Origin: Phascolarctos cinereus
Taxonomy: Eukaryota; Chordata; Mammalia; Diprotodontia; Phascolarctidae
Direction: 5' to 3'
Length of the DNA stretch: 64,000 nt
Assembly: GCF_002099425.1 (NCBI RefSeq)
Contig: NW_018343984.1
Location: forward strand, 18,463,501 to 18,527,500
Below the pieces are notes generated by a model. That model saw nothing but the letters and a program-made list of their open reading frames with translations, ran no database searches and was not told the DNA's origin. Positions within the stretch are counted from its first letter, which is position 1; each line of letters opens with the position of its first letter. Shown here in pieces: positions 34,463 to 45,848 of this stretch. The position numbers and the translations under genes are program-made.

Positions 34463-34712
34463 AGGCTCTAGGTGGCGCCATAGTGCATGGAGTGCTGTGC
34501 CTGGAGTCAGGAAGCCTCATCTTCCCAAGTTCAAATCTGGACTCAGACACTTGCTAGCTGTGTGACCCTAAGCAAGTCATTTATCACTATTGCCTCAGTT
34601 TCCTCATCTATAAAATGAGCCGGAGAAGGAAATGGCAAACCACTGCAGTATATTTGCCAAGAAAACTCCAAAAAGGAGTCACTGAAATGACCAAACAACA
34701 GAAACCTCATTT
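34463..34712 (+). mobile_element. tRNA-headed SINE with RTE-like 3' end
   Basis: The head gctctaggtggcgccatagt is followed by gccggagaaggaaatggcaa and a diverged end (aaaaaggagtcactgaaatg). Confidence 0.85.
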
Positions 34713-34744
34713 CAGAATGCTGTCTCATCGACAATTCCCAAAGC

Positions 34745-35173
34745 AAATCCAGCAGATTTCTTTTTTTCTCTATTAAAAAATGTTCAATTAACAAGTATTA
34801 TTTTCTCTCCCTTTCACCCCAATCCAATTTAAAAGAAAAAAAACCCTAAACTCTTGAAACAAGTATGCAGTGAAGCAAAAAAAAAAAACCCTTTATCATC
34901 CATATCAAAAACCATATATCTCTTTAGCTTGAGTCCATCACTTCTTTCAGAAGGTGCAGAGCAGGCACCATCCTAGATCCTCTGGCTGATCATTGCATTA
35001 ATCAGAAATCCCAAGTCTTTCAAAATTGTTTGTCTTCACAATATTGTCATTGTATGAATTGTCCTACACACTTCACTCTGCATCAGTTCATTCAAGTTTT
35101 TCCAGGTTTCTCTGAAACTGTCCCTTTCATCTCTTCTTATGGCACAATGACATTCCACTACATTCAGATACAA
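34745..35173 (-). mobile_element. LINE-1 3' part, left half of a split copy
   Basis: The reversed L1 3' UTR and ORF2 end (ttcattcaagtttttccagg and tggcacaatgacattccact). The copy resumes at 36043 after an inserted LTR. Confidence 0.75.
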
Positions 35174-36042
35174 TTGGAATGGGACCTTGAAGCATGCCCA
35201 AATCATCTAACATGGAAGCACCATACTCCTCTTTGTTTTCCTACCTCATGGGTGATAAAGTCTATTCAGATTCCTTTGATTGGCTGCATATTCAGAACAG
35301 GCCACATCTTTAAAAACTGCTAAACTGGAACAGGCTTTCTTTCTTGTGTGCTCTTTTCTTAATGCATGCCAGAGGGTAAAGATCACACTGTTTACCCATA
35401 GTGCAGAAGGCATGAGCTGAACTAGGAAGGGTTGGATAACTCCCCCACCTCTTTTTAGGACCTTTGGGCTTGATGTGTTTCAGTTGCTTTTCTGTTTTGT
35501 TTGTCCTCAGTTTTATATGCCAGCAGTGATTCCCAGTGGACCTGAGAATTTGAGCCGTGGCAACCTTGGAGGCAGGATTCCAGGTGGGGTGCTACTGCCA
35601 GGCAGCTCAGCAGGGAAGCCCTCAGAAGCCAGGGTACCTAGGACTCAAGAAGAAGGGGGGCTTTGGACTTGGAACTGTGCTAAGAACTGAACTAAGCTTT
35701 AAACATAATTCCCTTCCCCTCCCAGAAACTGAGATGGTATAGAGAGGGGATTAAATGCCCACATTTTGGGGAGTATGTTTATATAAATGTTATTATACCT
35801 TTGAAGTGACTGGTTTTTTATAAAAGCTAATCTGACTGTTAGAGGTTAAATGGAACTAGGGTGAAGGAGGTCCATCCTCTACACCTGAGGGAAGACCATC
35901 TGTGGGTTCTGGAGCCATTAGTAGAGAGAGTAGATTCCCCTAAACCTCTTGAAAAGGAACAGAGAACCATGTAGAAAGGATGAGATGTGTGAGATTATCT
36001 GGTCTTTAGACAATAGGGGCTAGAGTAATAAGGGTTACACCA
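35174..36042 (+). repeat. solo LTR fossil inserted in an L1 (copy C)
   Basis: The insert begins TG (tggaatgggacc) and ends CA (aagggttaca), as LTRs do, and the L1 text continues on both sides. The flanks caat and ccat could be a decayed 4 bp target duplication. About 870 bp. Related copies lie at 5560 and 23100. It is an old solo LTR of unclassified family. Confidence 0.6.
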
Positions 36043-36206
36043 TAATTTGTTTAGTCATTTCCTACTCTGTGGGCATCCCTTTATTTTCCAGTTTGTTGCA
36101 GCCACAAAAGGGATGCTATAATTATCTTTGTACACAAGGGTAATTTTGCTCCATCTTTAATCTCTTTGGGGCATATGTCTAGTAGTGGTGTTGCTGGGTC
36201 ACCTGG
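36043..36206 (-). mobile_element. LINE-1 ORF2 end, right half of the split copy
   Basis: It resumes L1 (ttgtttagtcatttcctact, then gcatatgtctagtagtggtg) in consensus order after the LTR. Confidence 0.7.
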
Positions 36207-36214
36207 CAGATCAG

Positions 36215-36540
36215 CTGCTATTACTGTTGTCAGGGAATAGGTAGGTCAGCAGAAGGAAAGCTGGAGAGCAGAGAAAGCTACTGCCTCAATACCTTAGTGA
36301 TCACTAGTTTATACTCCTTTTCCTATAAATTGTCAGAAGTGGTAGGCCTGTTTGATAGGATAATTCTCTGCTTGAGACAAAGCCACACCCCCGCTCCCCC
36401 AGCTCAAGCTCTCTCAAAGTGTATAGATAGCTAGGGGAAATATGTATTGACAAATCTCAAAATTTATAAAATGTAAAATACCTCTAAATTGCAAGTCCCA
36501 GGTCCCAAAACAAAGTAGCCCATCTACACTTTCATGTAGT
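36215..36540. other. stretch with no recognised feature
   Basis: It contains a C-rich patch (cacacccccgctcccccagc). I cannot name it. Confidence 0.3.
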
Positions 36541-37460
36541 TTTATTTTACTTACCCAAACAGATATATTTACATCTTTTTATTAATGTATTTTGTTTCTA
36601 CATCACCTTCATTGTAGCAAAGAAAGAAAAAGAAGGGGGACAGGGAAGGAACTCTGCAAAATTAAGCATTATAAATCAAAACTGAGAGTTTGTGGTGCTC
36701 TTTTTTTAAAAATTAATTTAATTCATTTTTAATTTTTTTTTAAAAAGGATGGATTTCTTTATCTCACCTAGACTAGAAATCCAGCAGCTACGCACAATCT
36801 GATCTCATTCTAATCAACATGAAAGCTTTGATCTGCTCTGTTTTCCCTCCTGGACCAATTTATAGGCCCTTAGACAGTCCAGGAGCTGTTGAACTCAGTG
36901 TGGACACCTGATCGACATCACCTACTGCAGCTTAGAACTCCCAAACTCAAGAGATCTGTCATCCTCAGCCTCCCAGAGAGAGGGATTACAGGAATAAGCC
37001 ACCACCTCTAGCAGTATGCCATATTCCACAACCATAGTCTCCCACTTCTGCGAAGAAGGGAGGGCGATACATTTTCCTCTCTGTTCTTTGGGGCCAAGCT
37101 TATTCATCATAATTACATGGGAGTTTCATTTTTGTTTTAAAAGCTCTTGTTGCTCTTCCCATTTATATTGTTGGAGTCATTGAATATATTATTTTCTCGA
37201 TTCTGCTTACTTCATTTTGATAAGCATATACAAGCTTTCTCATGGTGAAATAATAATCCATGAACACTGGTATACCACAGTTTATTTATTTGTTAACCCC
37301 TCCCTTTATTTTACATTTGTTGCTGCCCTTTCCATTGTGCAAAAAGAACAAATATGAATATTTATATATAAATAGTTGATCTTTTCTTTTTCTTTTCTTT
37401 CCTTTTCTCTTTTTTCTCCTCTTTTCCTTCTTTTTTTTTTTTAATCTTGGGACATAATCC
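36541..37460 (-). mobile_element. old LINE-1 3' region, split by a 7SL copy
   Basis: The text after 37015 (ttctttggggccaagcttat and gattctgcttacttcatttt) is reversed L1 3' UTR and ORF2 end. The T/A-rich text before 36740 is weaker but fits the 3' side. Confidence 0.6.
36747..37014 (-). pseudogene. RN7SL pseudogene: 7SL (SRP RNA) retropseudogene, near full length
   Basis: 7SL RNA is the RNA core of the signal recognition particle. The minus strand starts near 37014 and reads ggtggcttattcctgtaatc, gggaggctgaggatgacaga, then tcgatcaggtgtccacactg. The last word lies in the S domain, past the part kept in Alu or B1, so this is a 7SL copy, not a 7SL-derived SINE. It continues through ggagggaaaacagagcagat and atgttgattagaatgagatc to about 36747. 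It is about 268 bp against about 300 for 7SL, with a gap in the middle, and a T/A-rich stretch sits on its 3' side. It lies in an old L1 and is diverged, so almost certainly not a working gene. I recognised it from memory of human 7SL; no search was done. Confidence 0.85.
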
Positions 37461-37660
37461 TAGCAATGTAATCAATGGCCCAGAAGTTATGATCAGTTTT
37501 ATAAAATCATCTTTTCTCTTCTCTCCTCTCCTGCGTTGTTAGGATTATAGAGAATATAGAATTTTAATTAATCCCCAGTGCTTAGCTTCTCTTCTCTTCC
37601 CTCCCCTCCCCTCCTCTCTCTTCTCTCACTTCTTCTCTCATAATATTAATACCGAAATAA
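37385..37660. repeat. pyrimidine-rich tracts around a duplicated segment, left unit
   Basis: CT-rich runs flank ggacataatcctagcaatgt (37450) and tatagaattttaattaatcc (about 37555). Both words recur in order at 38108 and about 38250, about 660-690 bp downstream. Confidence 0.7.
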
Positions 37661-37918
37661 TACCAATAGCTAACATTTATATAGGACTTACTGTGTGACA
37701 GGCACTGTGCTGATTGCTTTATAAATGTCTCATTTGTTCCTCATTACAAGCTTGGGAGGTAGGTGTTATTATTACCCCATTTTATAGATGAGGAAACTAA
37801 AACAAATGGAGGTTAGGTGACTTGCTCAGAGCCACACAGCTAGTAAGTATCTGAGGATCTGAATTCAGGAATTCTTGATTCTAGTCCTAGCAGTGTATTC
37901 ACTGTGCCATCTAGTTAC
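37650..37918 (-). mobile_element. CORE/MIR SINE with marsupial tRNA head
   Basis: It runs from atagctaacatttatatagg through cattttatagatgaggaaac to the reversed head (gtgccatctagttac). Confidence 0.82.
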
Positions 37919-37921
37919 ATC

Positions 37922-37924
37922 TCT

Positions 37925-38014
<90 letters not shown>
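37922..38014. repeat. (TTTC)n microsatellite
   Basis: About 23 TTTC units beside the SINE head, then TTC-rich sequence to 38105. Open frames made of SFFL or KKER repeats here are artefacts. Confidence 0.96.
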
Positions 38015-38104
38015 TTTCTTTTTCTTTCTTCTTTTTTGTCTTTTCCTTCTCTTCCTCCTCCTTTTCTTTCTCCTCTTCCTCCTCCTCTTTCCTCTTTTTC
38101 TTCC

Positions 38105-38290
38105 CTCTAGGACATAATCCTAGCAATGCTGTTACTGGGTTAGAAGGTATGATCAGTTATGTAACATTATGACAGCTCTAATAACAATGTTTCCCTATGG
38201 TCCTGCCAACATTTCATTTTATTAGCTTCTATCTTTAATATTGTGGAGAATATAGAATTTTAATTGATCCCCAATGCTTAGCACATATAA
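38105..38290. repeat. duplicated segment, right unit
   Basis: It shares ggacataatcctagcaatg, gtatgatcag and agaatatagaattttaatt with 37445-37580. The underlying sequence looks like decayed reversed L1. Confidence 0.65.
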
Positions 38291-38799
38291 GTATAACTAA
38301 GTAGTAAGCGGCTATGGTCCTTCCCTTCTAAAGGCTACTTTGTATGGCTGATATTAAGGAAACCAACTTATGGGGACTGCTGAGGGCTGGGGACGTTGAG
38401 CCCATTCCCTTCTCCACTATGGGTCATGAGGTCCATACTAGGTTCATTCACAGGGGAATCTAGTGAGGGGAATCTAATGAGAAAAGAGTCCGGCTCCCCC
38501 TCTTTTAAAAAAAATCTTTGGCTTGTTTTGCTTCTCCCCCCAACCCTGGGGACAAATTATTTAAAGTTTTCATTTTGGTTCTTATATAGGTCTCCCCAGA
38601 AAAGGCAGCAGAAAGAGGCATTTTTTACTTCTTATACATGTCGGGGAAAACGCTTACAGACACAAAAGATTCAGCACCCATTGACAGGTTATAGGAGTTT
38701 TTTTATTTCTTTTTATTATTTAGGACTCAGGGCCATTCTTCTTGCAAATTTTAGTTAACCAGAAGTCTCTCTTCATATTAACCTCATCTGATCAAAATC
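38291..38799. other. unassigned sequence upstream of an LTR-like repeat
   Basis: A 120-codon open frame at 38396-38758 (+) has no domain I know. I do not call it a gene. Confidence 0.35.
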
Positions 38800-39345
38800 T
38801 GACTTGTGGAATAATAATATTAAGGAGATATTAGGGCCATTTCTCCTAGTTGAGAGATATTGAGTTGACCAAAACCTGTCCCATGGGATGTGAAAATTTA
38901 CTGAAAGTCTTAAACGTTCCTTAGATTAGCAGTCAGAAGAAGAATCTCAACTGTCCCTGACTTCTTGGCAACATATAAATAAATCTGCCTCCTCAACTAG
39001 CCTATTTGTGAACCCTCTAAAAGCTTAGTTTACCCATAGTTTGTTTGATGAGGTTTGCTTCCTTAGGGGATATATGAGATTATGACTGGTTATGTTTGTT
39101 CAACTTTAATGACATCAAAGGAAGTATGCTGTGTTTTCTTTAACTATTATGGCCTAAGAGGAATAAACAAGATTGCAATATGTAAAATAATTATTTTGCT
39201 GTCACTCTGATGTCATTTTGCCTCTCAGAGGACTTGTAAGGGTCCTAATGGTTGTTTCAGGTTTTCTCTGAGGCCTGAACCTCTGCTTGAACATAATAAT
39301 AAAACTTAAGTTTTACCTCTATAATTTCTGCATTGTAGCAAATAT
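38800..39345 (+). repeat. LTR-like fossil, inverted partner of 21109-21845
   Basis: The text from tgtggaataataatattaag to ataaaacttaagttttacct parallels the reverse complement of 21.1-21.8 kb in order. It holds aataaac and aataaaac signals near its 3' side. Old; family unclassified. Confidence 0.55.
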
Positions 39346-40156
39346 ATTTTGGCAATAGCTTCCTATCACATGACTCAGACAGAAGATAGTTATCCTATGT
39401 AACAACAGAATGACTTAAAAAAAGATTCTATAACTTAGCTTCCACCTGTTATCATAACCTCCCCTAGGAAGTTGACAAATAAATCTCATCAGAATATAAA
39501 GCAATTTGGAGAGTTGTCAAAGAGGCATGAATTTTACCTCATTTTACCAAACAATTCTCAGTTATCTTTCAGCCAGTGATCACTTTCTCTGATAAAAAAC
39601 AAACAAAACAAAACAAAACAAAGAAACTCCCCTTGCTACACCTTTCAGCTGGAACAGATAGATCTCCAGGCCTCTTGAACTCAGACTGTCACTTCTAAGC
39701 CTGAACATCAAGGTTGGTTCTCAGTCACCCAATTGGGAAAAGAAACAAAGTACAAAGAGTAGCTAGAAGACCAACCTTGAAAATCACCTTATTTTCAAGG
39801 ATGTTCAAGATTTTCAAGAAATCTAGCAGTCCATTAGGTCCACCCAACTGGCATTAAGGGAAATTTCCAAGGGTGCTTTGGGCTCCCTGGCCCAAACGAG
39901 CCACCTCTATCTTGGATACACATGTATCTTCTATATACCTGTATATGCAAGAGATCAAGAACTGTTTTTGTCTTTTAGTCGCCTGTGCTTAGCACAGTGC
40001 CTGGCTCATCTTGGGTACGTGCTAAAACCTTAATAGATATTTAATGATTTTGATTCTTGGGCCCCAGAGGGCACAGCTAAAAAAAAATGGACAGAAGTTA
40101 CAGTGAGACATTTATTTCCCAGCTGGAGGTCTTCAAACAAAGCCTAGGTGACCACT
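39346..40156. other. mostly unassigned; small inverted repeat and an L2-like tail
   Basis: tcaaggttggttct (39709-39722) and agaccaaccttga (39768-39780) form a short imperfect inverted repeat. 39950-40060 (cttagcacagtgcctggctc) is an L2/MIR tail. A (caaaa)n run lies at 39597-39620. Confidence 0.5.
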
Positions 40157-40172
40157 TATTGAGTGGATTCTA

Positions 40173-40317
40173 TTTTTTTTAGGCAATTGGAGTTAAGTGA
40201 CTTGCCCAGGGTCACACAGCTAGTAAGTGTCAAGTATTTGGTCTGAGGTCACATTTGAACTCAAGTCCTCATGACTTCCGGGCTGGTGCTCTATCCACTT
40301 CACCACCCAGCTGCCCC
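40173..40317 (-). mobile_element. tRNA-derived SINE, WSINE1-like
   Basis: An exact 16 bp duplication, tattgagtggattcta, lies at 40157-40172 and 40318-40333. Confidence 0.96.
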
Positions 40318-40419
40318 TATTGAGTGGATTCTAAAGCAGATTCTTGTTCAGCTGTAAGATGGACTAGATGATCTTTGAGTTCCCTTATATTCCTGAAAAT
40401 TCTGTGATTTCCTAGCACA

Positions 40420-40720
40420 CTGCATTTGTGAGATGTTTAGTTAGAGCACAGAGGAGCAGTGAGAAAGAAAGCTGAAAAGGTAAATGGGGGCCGTGTTGGG
40501 TGAGGTGGCCCTTGAATGATGCCTGGCTAAGAAGCTTGGCCTGTATCTGGTAGACAGTGGAGAGTCCTTTGAAGGCTTTGAATGCAAGAGTGACGCAATA
40601 AAAGCAGTGTCTCAGGAAGACTGTTCTGGCAGCAGTTTCTAGTATTAATCCAACGGGGAGCCATGAGTCTGAAGACAGGAAACCAGTTAGGAGGCTACTG
40701 AAATAATGTAGTTTAACATT
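40420..40720 (+). repeat. family U fragment
   Basis: It contains tttgaaggctttgaatgcaa and gaaaccagttaggaggctac in the family order. Confidence 0.5.
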
Positions 40721-40724
40721 AAGT

Positions 40725-41294
40725 TTAGCATTTTGTCAGTATTATGGGTTAAATAAGCTTTCGTGGGTTGGCTTGGGAACCTAACCTCCATTCACCAATA
40801 ACATCGTTTTTATGGGAAAATGTGTTCTGTCTTGTGAGGCAATAAGGGAATAGGGCATCACCCTGTCCCTCACCCCTTCCAGAGTCCCAGGGACCTCAGG
40901 TCATCCAGCATACACTGAGAAGGAAGCATGATGGGTCAGGGATGCTTCTCAGTCCCCAGGGTTCTGTTATGGGTTGGTCCTTTGTGTAGGCAGGATGTTT
41001 ATAAGTCAGAGAGGGCCTCTTTCTTGGACTTCTCTAATGGATCCAGCTTATGATAACTATTATGATGGCAATTTACTAAGCTAACTGAAATGCTTTATTA
41101 TATGAAAAGATATGCTTTATTTATATGAAAAGATATCTAAACACAAGTTTAGATTTTATGGTCTTTATTTTTTAATTAGTTTTTATATCCTCTTTTATCT
41201 ATCCCTGTTTAGTTTTCAATGGTTTTATCTGTGGATCTTTTCTCTGAATATTTATTTTCTAAAGTTTTATTTATGATTCTTATTCTATACTAGT
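40725..41294. other. stretch with no recognised feature
   Basis: A-T rich toward the right end. A short direct repeat (tatgaaaagatat) lies near 41101 and 41125. Confidence 0.35.
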
Positions 41295-41640
41295 CATTTC
41301 CTATTATATCTTACCATACATTGCGACATTTCTCATAACAAAGAAAAATAGTTAAGCAAAACCAATTGACATGCAGTCACTGAGTATACAGTATTCTGTA
41401 CCTGCAGCCCCTCACTTCTGTACAAAGAGGAGGTGATTATGTTGTATTGTCTGTTCTCCTGGACTAAGATTGATCATTGTAATGAAACCTAGTTCAGCTG
41501 GCTTCCAGGGTTGTTTTTCTTTACATTAATGAAGTCATTATTTATGTGATTCCAGTTCTACTTATTAGTACCTATATAACTTCTCAGGCTTCTCTTGATT
41601 CCTAACATTTATTATTCCTAATATATTCCTAATATTTAAT
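41295..41640 (-). mobile_element. old LINE-1 3' UTR fragment
   Basis: It contains cttctgtacaaagaggaggt, ctaagattgatcattgtaat and gttgtttttctttacattaa, the reversed 3' UTR of an older L1 type, like 37.1-37.3 kb. Confidence 0.6.
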
Positions 41641-41912
41641 ATGCCACATTCTACATCTTTTATGGGAAAGTTTCAGCACAAGGAAGAAATATTTCTACTC
41701 TGGGATAGAACTTCTCTAAACCTCATGTGTAAAATGGCAGAAACATTACTTGTACTAATTATTTTGCAGGATTGTTGTGAGGAAATTGCTTTGGAAACCT
41801 GAAAGACACAGGAGCTGCAACTTTGTTCAATGCAGGTATTTTAGTTCTATAACATCCACCATTATGTTTATTATTTCATCAGGGATTAGACTTGTGATTT
41901 CATTGGTATAGC

Positions 41913-43100
41913 ATAGGGATGGCCAAAGTGGGGTACGTATACCTCAGAATATGTACAAGATGATCAACTGGCACGTGGGAAGAAAATATTAAAACTTCTA
42001 TTTATATTTAATTTTTTATCTTAAAAATAAGAAAGAAATTAAACTACTTATATTTTTATAAAGATAAACACTAGCCTCCTCCCTCAGTCAACATGGTCGC
42101 ATACAGTCATAAGGTGTTCAAGGGGAAGAGTTCCCACAAGTGGAAGGGTTGACACCAGCACTTTAATTGATTTGTTCACTTCTAGTGTATTGCAGTTTAT
42201 GGCAGTTAACATGTGTCCTGTTAAGTAAATTTGTGAATTACATTATGTAGTTTTAACCAAATTAGTTCTCTGAACGTGGAAAAATGGCTTTAAAAGATTA
42301 CTGAAAATAAGCCATGGATTGGAGATAATATTAGAAAGGGGAGCACATGAAAACAACAAGAAAATGGTGCTGACATTTCTCCTATTCTTAGTACAAGCTC
42401 TTCATCAGTCACGTTATTAGTTAAAAACTGTGATGATCTAGGTGATCAGGTGGTCCTCAAAGTTCAAAATTATTGAGAAGATGACTTGGAATGTATGGAT
42501 TTACATCCATTAGTGTTAACGGTCAACTTCACCCTGAATTGTGCCTAGAGACATAGGCTGCTGATGATGTGAATTAGCAAGACAATATGAAACTGAGCTT
42601 TTGTGACCAAGAAGAATGTGTCACCTCTAAGTAGTCTCATATTGGCACACTTAAAAACTTGGAGAAAGAATTTTCTCATGCATTTAACAATCTCCCAAAT
42701 AGACATTTTTAGTGGGTTTTGAACCTACTTGTTAATAATCTAAAAATGTTGATTGACTAACAGAAATTTTTTGATTTGTTTGCAACAACAACCAATTGAC
42801 ATAAGGGAAGGTGGACATTTCCAGAAGCTGGATCTCAACAAAAATCCTTACATGGTGGATGGGACTGAAAGATGAATGTTATGGTCTAGTGAGCACAGCT
42901 ACCAATGCATTTTTCCCATTTGGAGCTTTGTATCTTTGTAAGGTATTTTTGTTGGCTATGATGACTGTTAACATTTAAATACCAGAAAGAACCAAAGTTT
43001 GAATCAGACCCTTAAAATGCTGCATTGCAAAATATTGAACTGAGATTTAAAAAAAAAATGATGCATATTTAGTCACATATCTTGTACTAAAAATAGTAAT
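41913..43100 (+). mobile_element. decayed hAT transposon with transposase C-terminus
   Basis: The left end (ggccaaagtggggtacgtat) has the hAT-like form GGCCAAAGTGGGGTACG. Near the right side PFGALYLCKVF (42919-42951) and then KFESDP-NAALQNIELRF (43003-43053) match the C-terminal hAT blocks PFATTYLCEAGFS and LNVEPDLRVALS. These are in different frames with a stop between, so the gene is dead. The right terminal repeat is not seen. Confidence 0.65.
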
Positions 43101-43468
43101 AAGAAAAAGGCTTTTTATATTATTAACAAAACAAGATAATTTTAAAACATTGTTGATCTCATCTTCCTCTCATCGTTTTTAATTTTTTAATTTCCATTGC
43201 TATTCTTATTTTAAATTTGCACAATATATTCATAAACATACATGTATACTCACTCAGATGGCTTATCAATTCAGGAATTCCCTCCAATGATATATATCAC
43301 AACCCATCTATGCCTGCCCATCCTGCATAATTCTTATCCATGTTTTCTTCAGAGTTCATCACAAGGGCTCTACCCAATGTGCTTGGGGCCCTCCTCACTT
43401 TTTCCTAACATTGTGAAGGTACCAGTGGAACACTTTGGCTGCCAGTCTGTCAGTCCTCTATCTGTTCT
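43100..43468. other. stretch with no recognised feature
   Basis: The frame 43242-43532 (+) runs into the next SINE; no domain is recognised. Confidence 0.3.
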
Positions 43469-43481
43469 TGTCATACACTTT

Positions 43482-43647
43482 TTTTTCCCTTTGTATTATT
43501 ATTATTATTTTTGGCAAGACAGTTGGGGTTGAGTGACTTGCCTAGGGTCACACAGCTAGTATGTGTTATGTCTGAGGCCGGATTTGAACTCAGGTCCTCC
43601 TGACTCCAGGGCCAGTGCTCTATCCATTGCACCACTTAGCTGCCCTA
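43482..43647 (-). mobile_element. tRNA-derived SINE, WSINE1-like
   Basis: An exact 13 bp duplication, tgtcatacacttt, lies at 43469-43481 and 43648-43660. ATT repeats form the tail. Confidence 0.95.
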
Positions 43648-43660
43648 TGTCATACACTTT

Positions 43661-45137
43661 CTTAATGACATCTTATATACCTGTTTTTCTTCAGAGTTCC
43701 TCTTTACATGTTACAGCCTGCTCACACCCATCAGATTGATGGGAGAAATGCTTTACTGTTACTTTCCTGCTCTAATTCCTTAAATGCCTTTGTTTTGAAG
43801 TAATTGTGTCCTCTGACTAATAAATGTAAGCACATTGGTGGGGGCTTATAAACCATGTTGTTTTTTTTTAATGCATACAGACCCACAAATTACCTTGAAC
43901 CCAACTGGGTTAGCCTTGTCTGGAGGACCATGTATAAATTGAAGGGCATTAGGCTTAGAAGACATTGTTCTAGCCAAGGGTTTAGATAATAGTAAGAATC
44001 CAAATGATCTGAAATTCTAATATAACATGATACTAATATCATTAATAATATTCTAATGTACAATGATCTATGGTTTCCTTAGTGTGTCTATTCTTTCCAC
44101 TGATGTGGATAATAATTCCTCTACAACCAAGTTTCTAGGAAGCCCAGGTCTTCCTGTACCTAGGTCCAGCACTCTATCCTCTATACCACATGGCCTTGAT
44201 TGTAATTGGCATGTCTGCAATTTGGATCTAATTCCAAACTCAATGTTTTTTCCACTATACCATACCATCTATATTCAACATGAAAAAAAAAAAAGATGCT
44301 TAGCAGCATGTCACACATAAGTCTCCTGCAATAGATCTTAATCTGAGTTTCAAAAATGGGCTTTTAATGTGATTTCAAATACAAAATAAATGAGACACTA
44401 CCTCTTGGTAAGCTATATAAATTAACAGTGTCAATTACTGCATGATATTTAGTTAAATATAGTGCAATGAACATCTTTGTATTGGAATATTATAACCAGC
44501 TCTTTGTCATGAGTGTTCCACACCTTGAGAAAACTCAGCATGTGTTTGTAGCTACAGGAGAGCTGTAGTCTACAAGCATAGAAAAAAAGTGCCTATTTGT
44601 AAACCTAGACACTGACTTATTCTTTTTTATGTAAAATATTCTTTTTAATGTAAAATATACATGGACTCTACCATGTACATTTATTCACTCTGAGTCAGAG
44701 CCAGGATGGGATGGGAAGAGTAGGAAAATTAGGTCCCTGTTGCCCTCCAGCCAAAGCTTTTATTTTTATTTTTAATCCCAGACAGGAACAGAAGTGGTGC
44801 TTTGGCAAGAGGGTGGCAGTATCAAAGTACAAAGTTCTTTTCCAGGGAGACTTCTTCATGCCCCACCCTTGTGATCTCCTTCCAGCTGCCCTTTGGCCAT
44901 CACTTCTATAATCTTCTACAGCAGGGTTAGAGGGTGCAGGCTGATGCAACAAACTGGGTGTGGAGAATGGCAGTGACATATCCCAGAAGTCTTTGGTAAC
45001 ATCAGTAGTCCTGGCCTTGCCTTAGCAACTGAAGAGATGGATAGAAGAATGTATTTCTGGATGACTATTTGATTAGGTTTTTTTTTTCTTTAAGTTTCTC
45101 AATCAGATTTTCAACATCAGTAGAGCTCATTTTCTTG
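43661..45137. other. about 1.5 kb with no recognised gene or repeat
   Basis: Minor T and A runs only. 44090-44215 (ttcctgtacctaggtccagc and actctatcctctataccaca) may be a very old SINE. Frames at 44063-44320 (+) and 44695-44979 (-) have no known domain. Confidence 0.35.
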
Positions 45138-45395
45138 CTAAAAAAAGAGAAAAGGATATTCTTTTTCAATTCATTTTTATTTTATTCTCAATTCCAAATT
45201 TTCTCCCTTCCTCACCCATTGAGAAAGCAAGAAAACTAAGACCAACAAATATTAGCCATATTCCAAGGGAAAAAAGCAAGGAAAAGAAAAAAATGCGCTT
45301 CAATCTGCACTCTCAGTCCATCAGTTCTCTTTCTGGAGGTAGAGAGCATGTGTCATTAGGAATGACTTCTTTTGGAAGTCATTAGAAGTCACGCT
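45138..45395 (-). mobile_element. LINE-1 3' UTR
   Basis: It contains ttctcccttcctcacccatt, gcttcaatctgcactctcag and catcagttctctttctggag, the reversed marsupial L1 3' UTR. Confidence 0.78.
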
Positions 45396-45504
45396 TTTTT
45401 TGAAAAAATCTTTGTAAAGGGAATGAGATTGAGCAGCACAACCTAGTGATTTGTTGGCTCACTAGAAATTGGTCTGGGAGTGGAAGAGTTACTACCTGAT
45501 TTAC

Positions 45505-45703
45505 TGAGTTGCTTCTTGGGTGCGCTGGACTTGGAATCTGAAGGACCCGTGTTCAAATCTTGCTTCAGATATTTACAATCTATGTGACCCCGGAGGAGTC
45601 ATTCAAGTTCTCTGTGCCTGAATTTCTTCATCTGTAAAATGGGGGCAGAAGAACTAGATGACCTTCAATGCCCCTTCCAGCTCTAAATCTATGATCCAAT
45701 GAC
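45505..45703 (+). mobile_element. MIR/CORE-type SINE
   Basis: It contains gtgttcaaatcttgcttcag, atctgtaaaatgggggcaga and a tail ctctaaatctatgatccaat, like the copy at 6018. Confidence 0.72.
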
Positions 45704-45848
45704 TGGCTAATTAACATCTGAGCTCAGCTCCTTCCAGTGGGGCAAAGCTTTCAGTAAAAACCCTGATAGCTACCAAAACATCCTGTAGGGAAGACACACT
45801 GGGCAGGAACACTGCAGGAATCAAATAATGCCTCCAAGTCTCTGGTCT

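Noticed and set aside
36890-37014. Alu-like text suggesting primate contamination
   Set aside because: The match continues into the 7SL S domain, which Alu lacks, and the surrounding L1 is of the window's own kind. A 7SL pseudogene explains it better.
37875-38126. Open frames of SFFL or KKER repeats
   Set aside because: They translate (TTTC)n and nearby pyrimidine runs.
39708-39782. Short inverted repeat as a microRNA hairpin
   Set aside because: The arms are only 13-14 bases with a 45-base loop, too short for a precursor.
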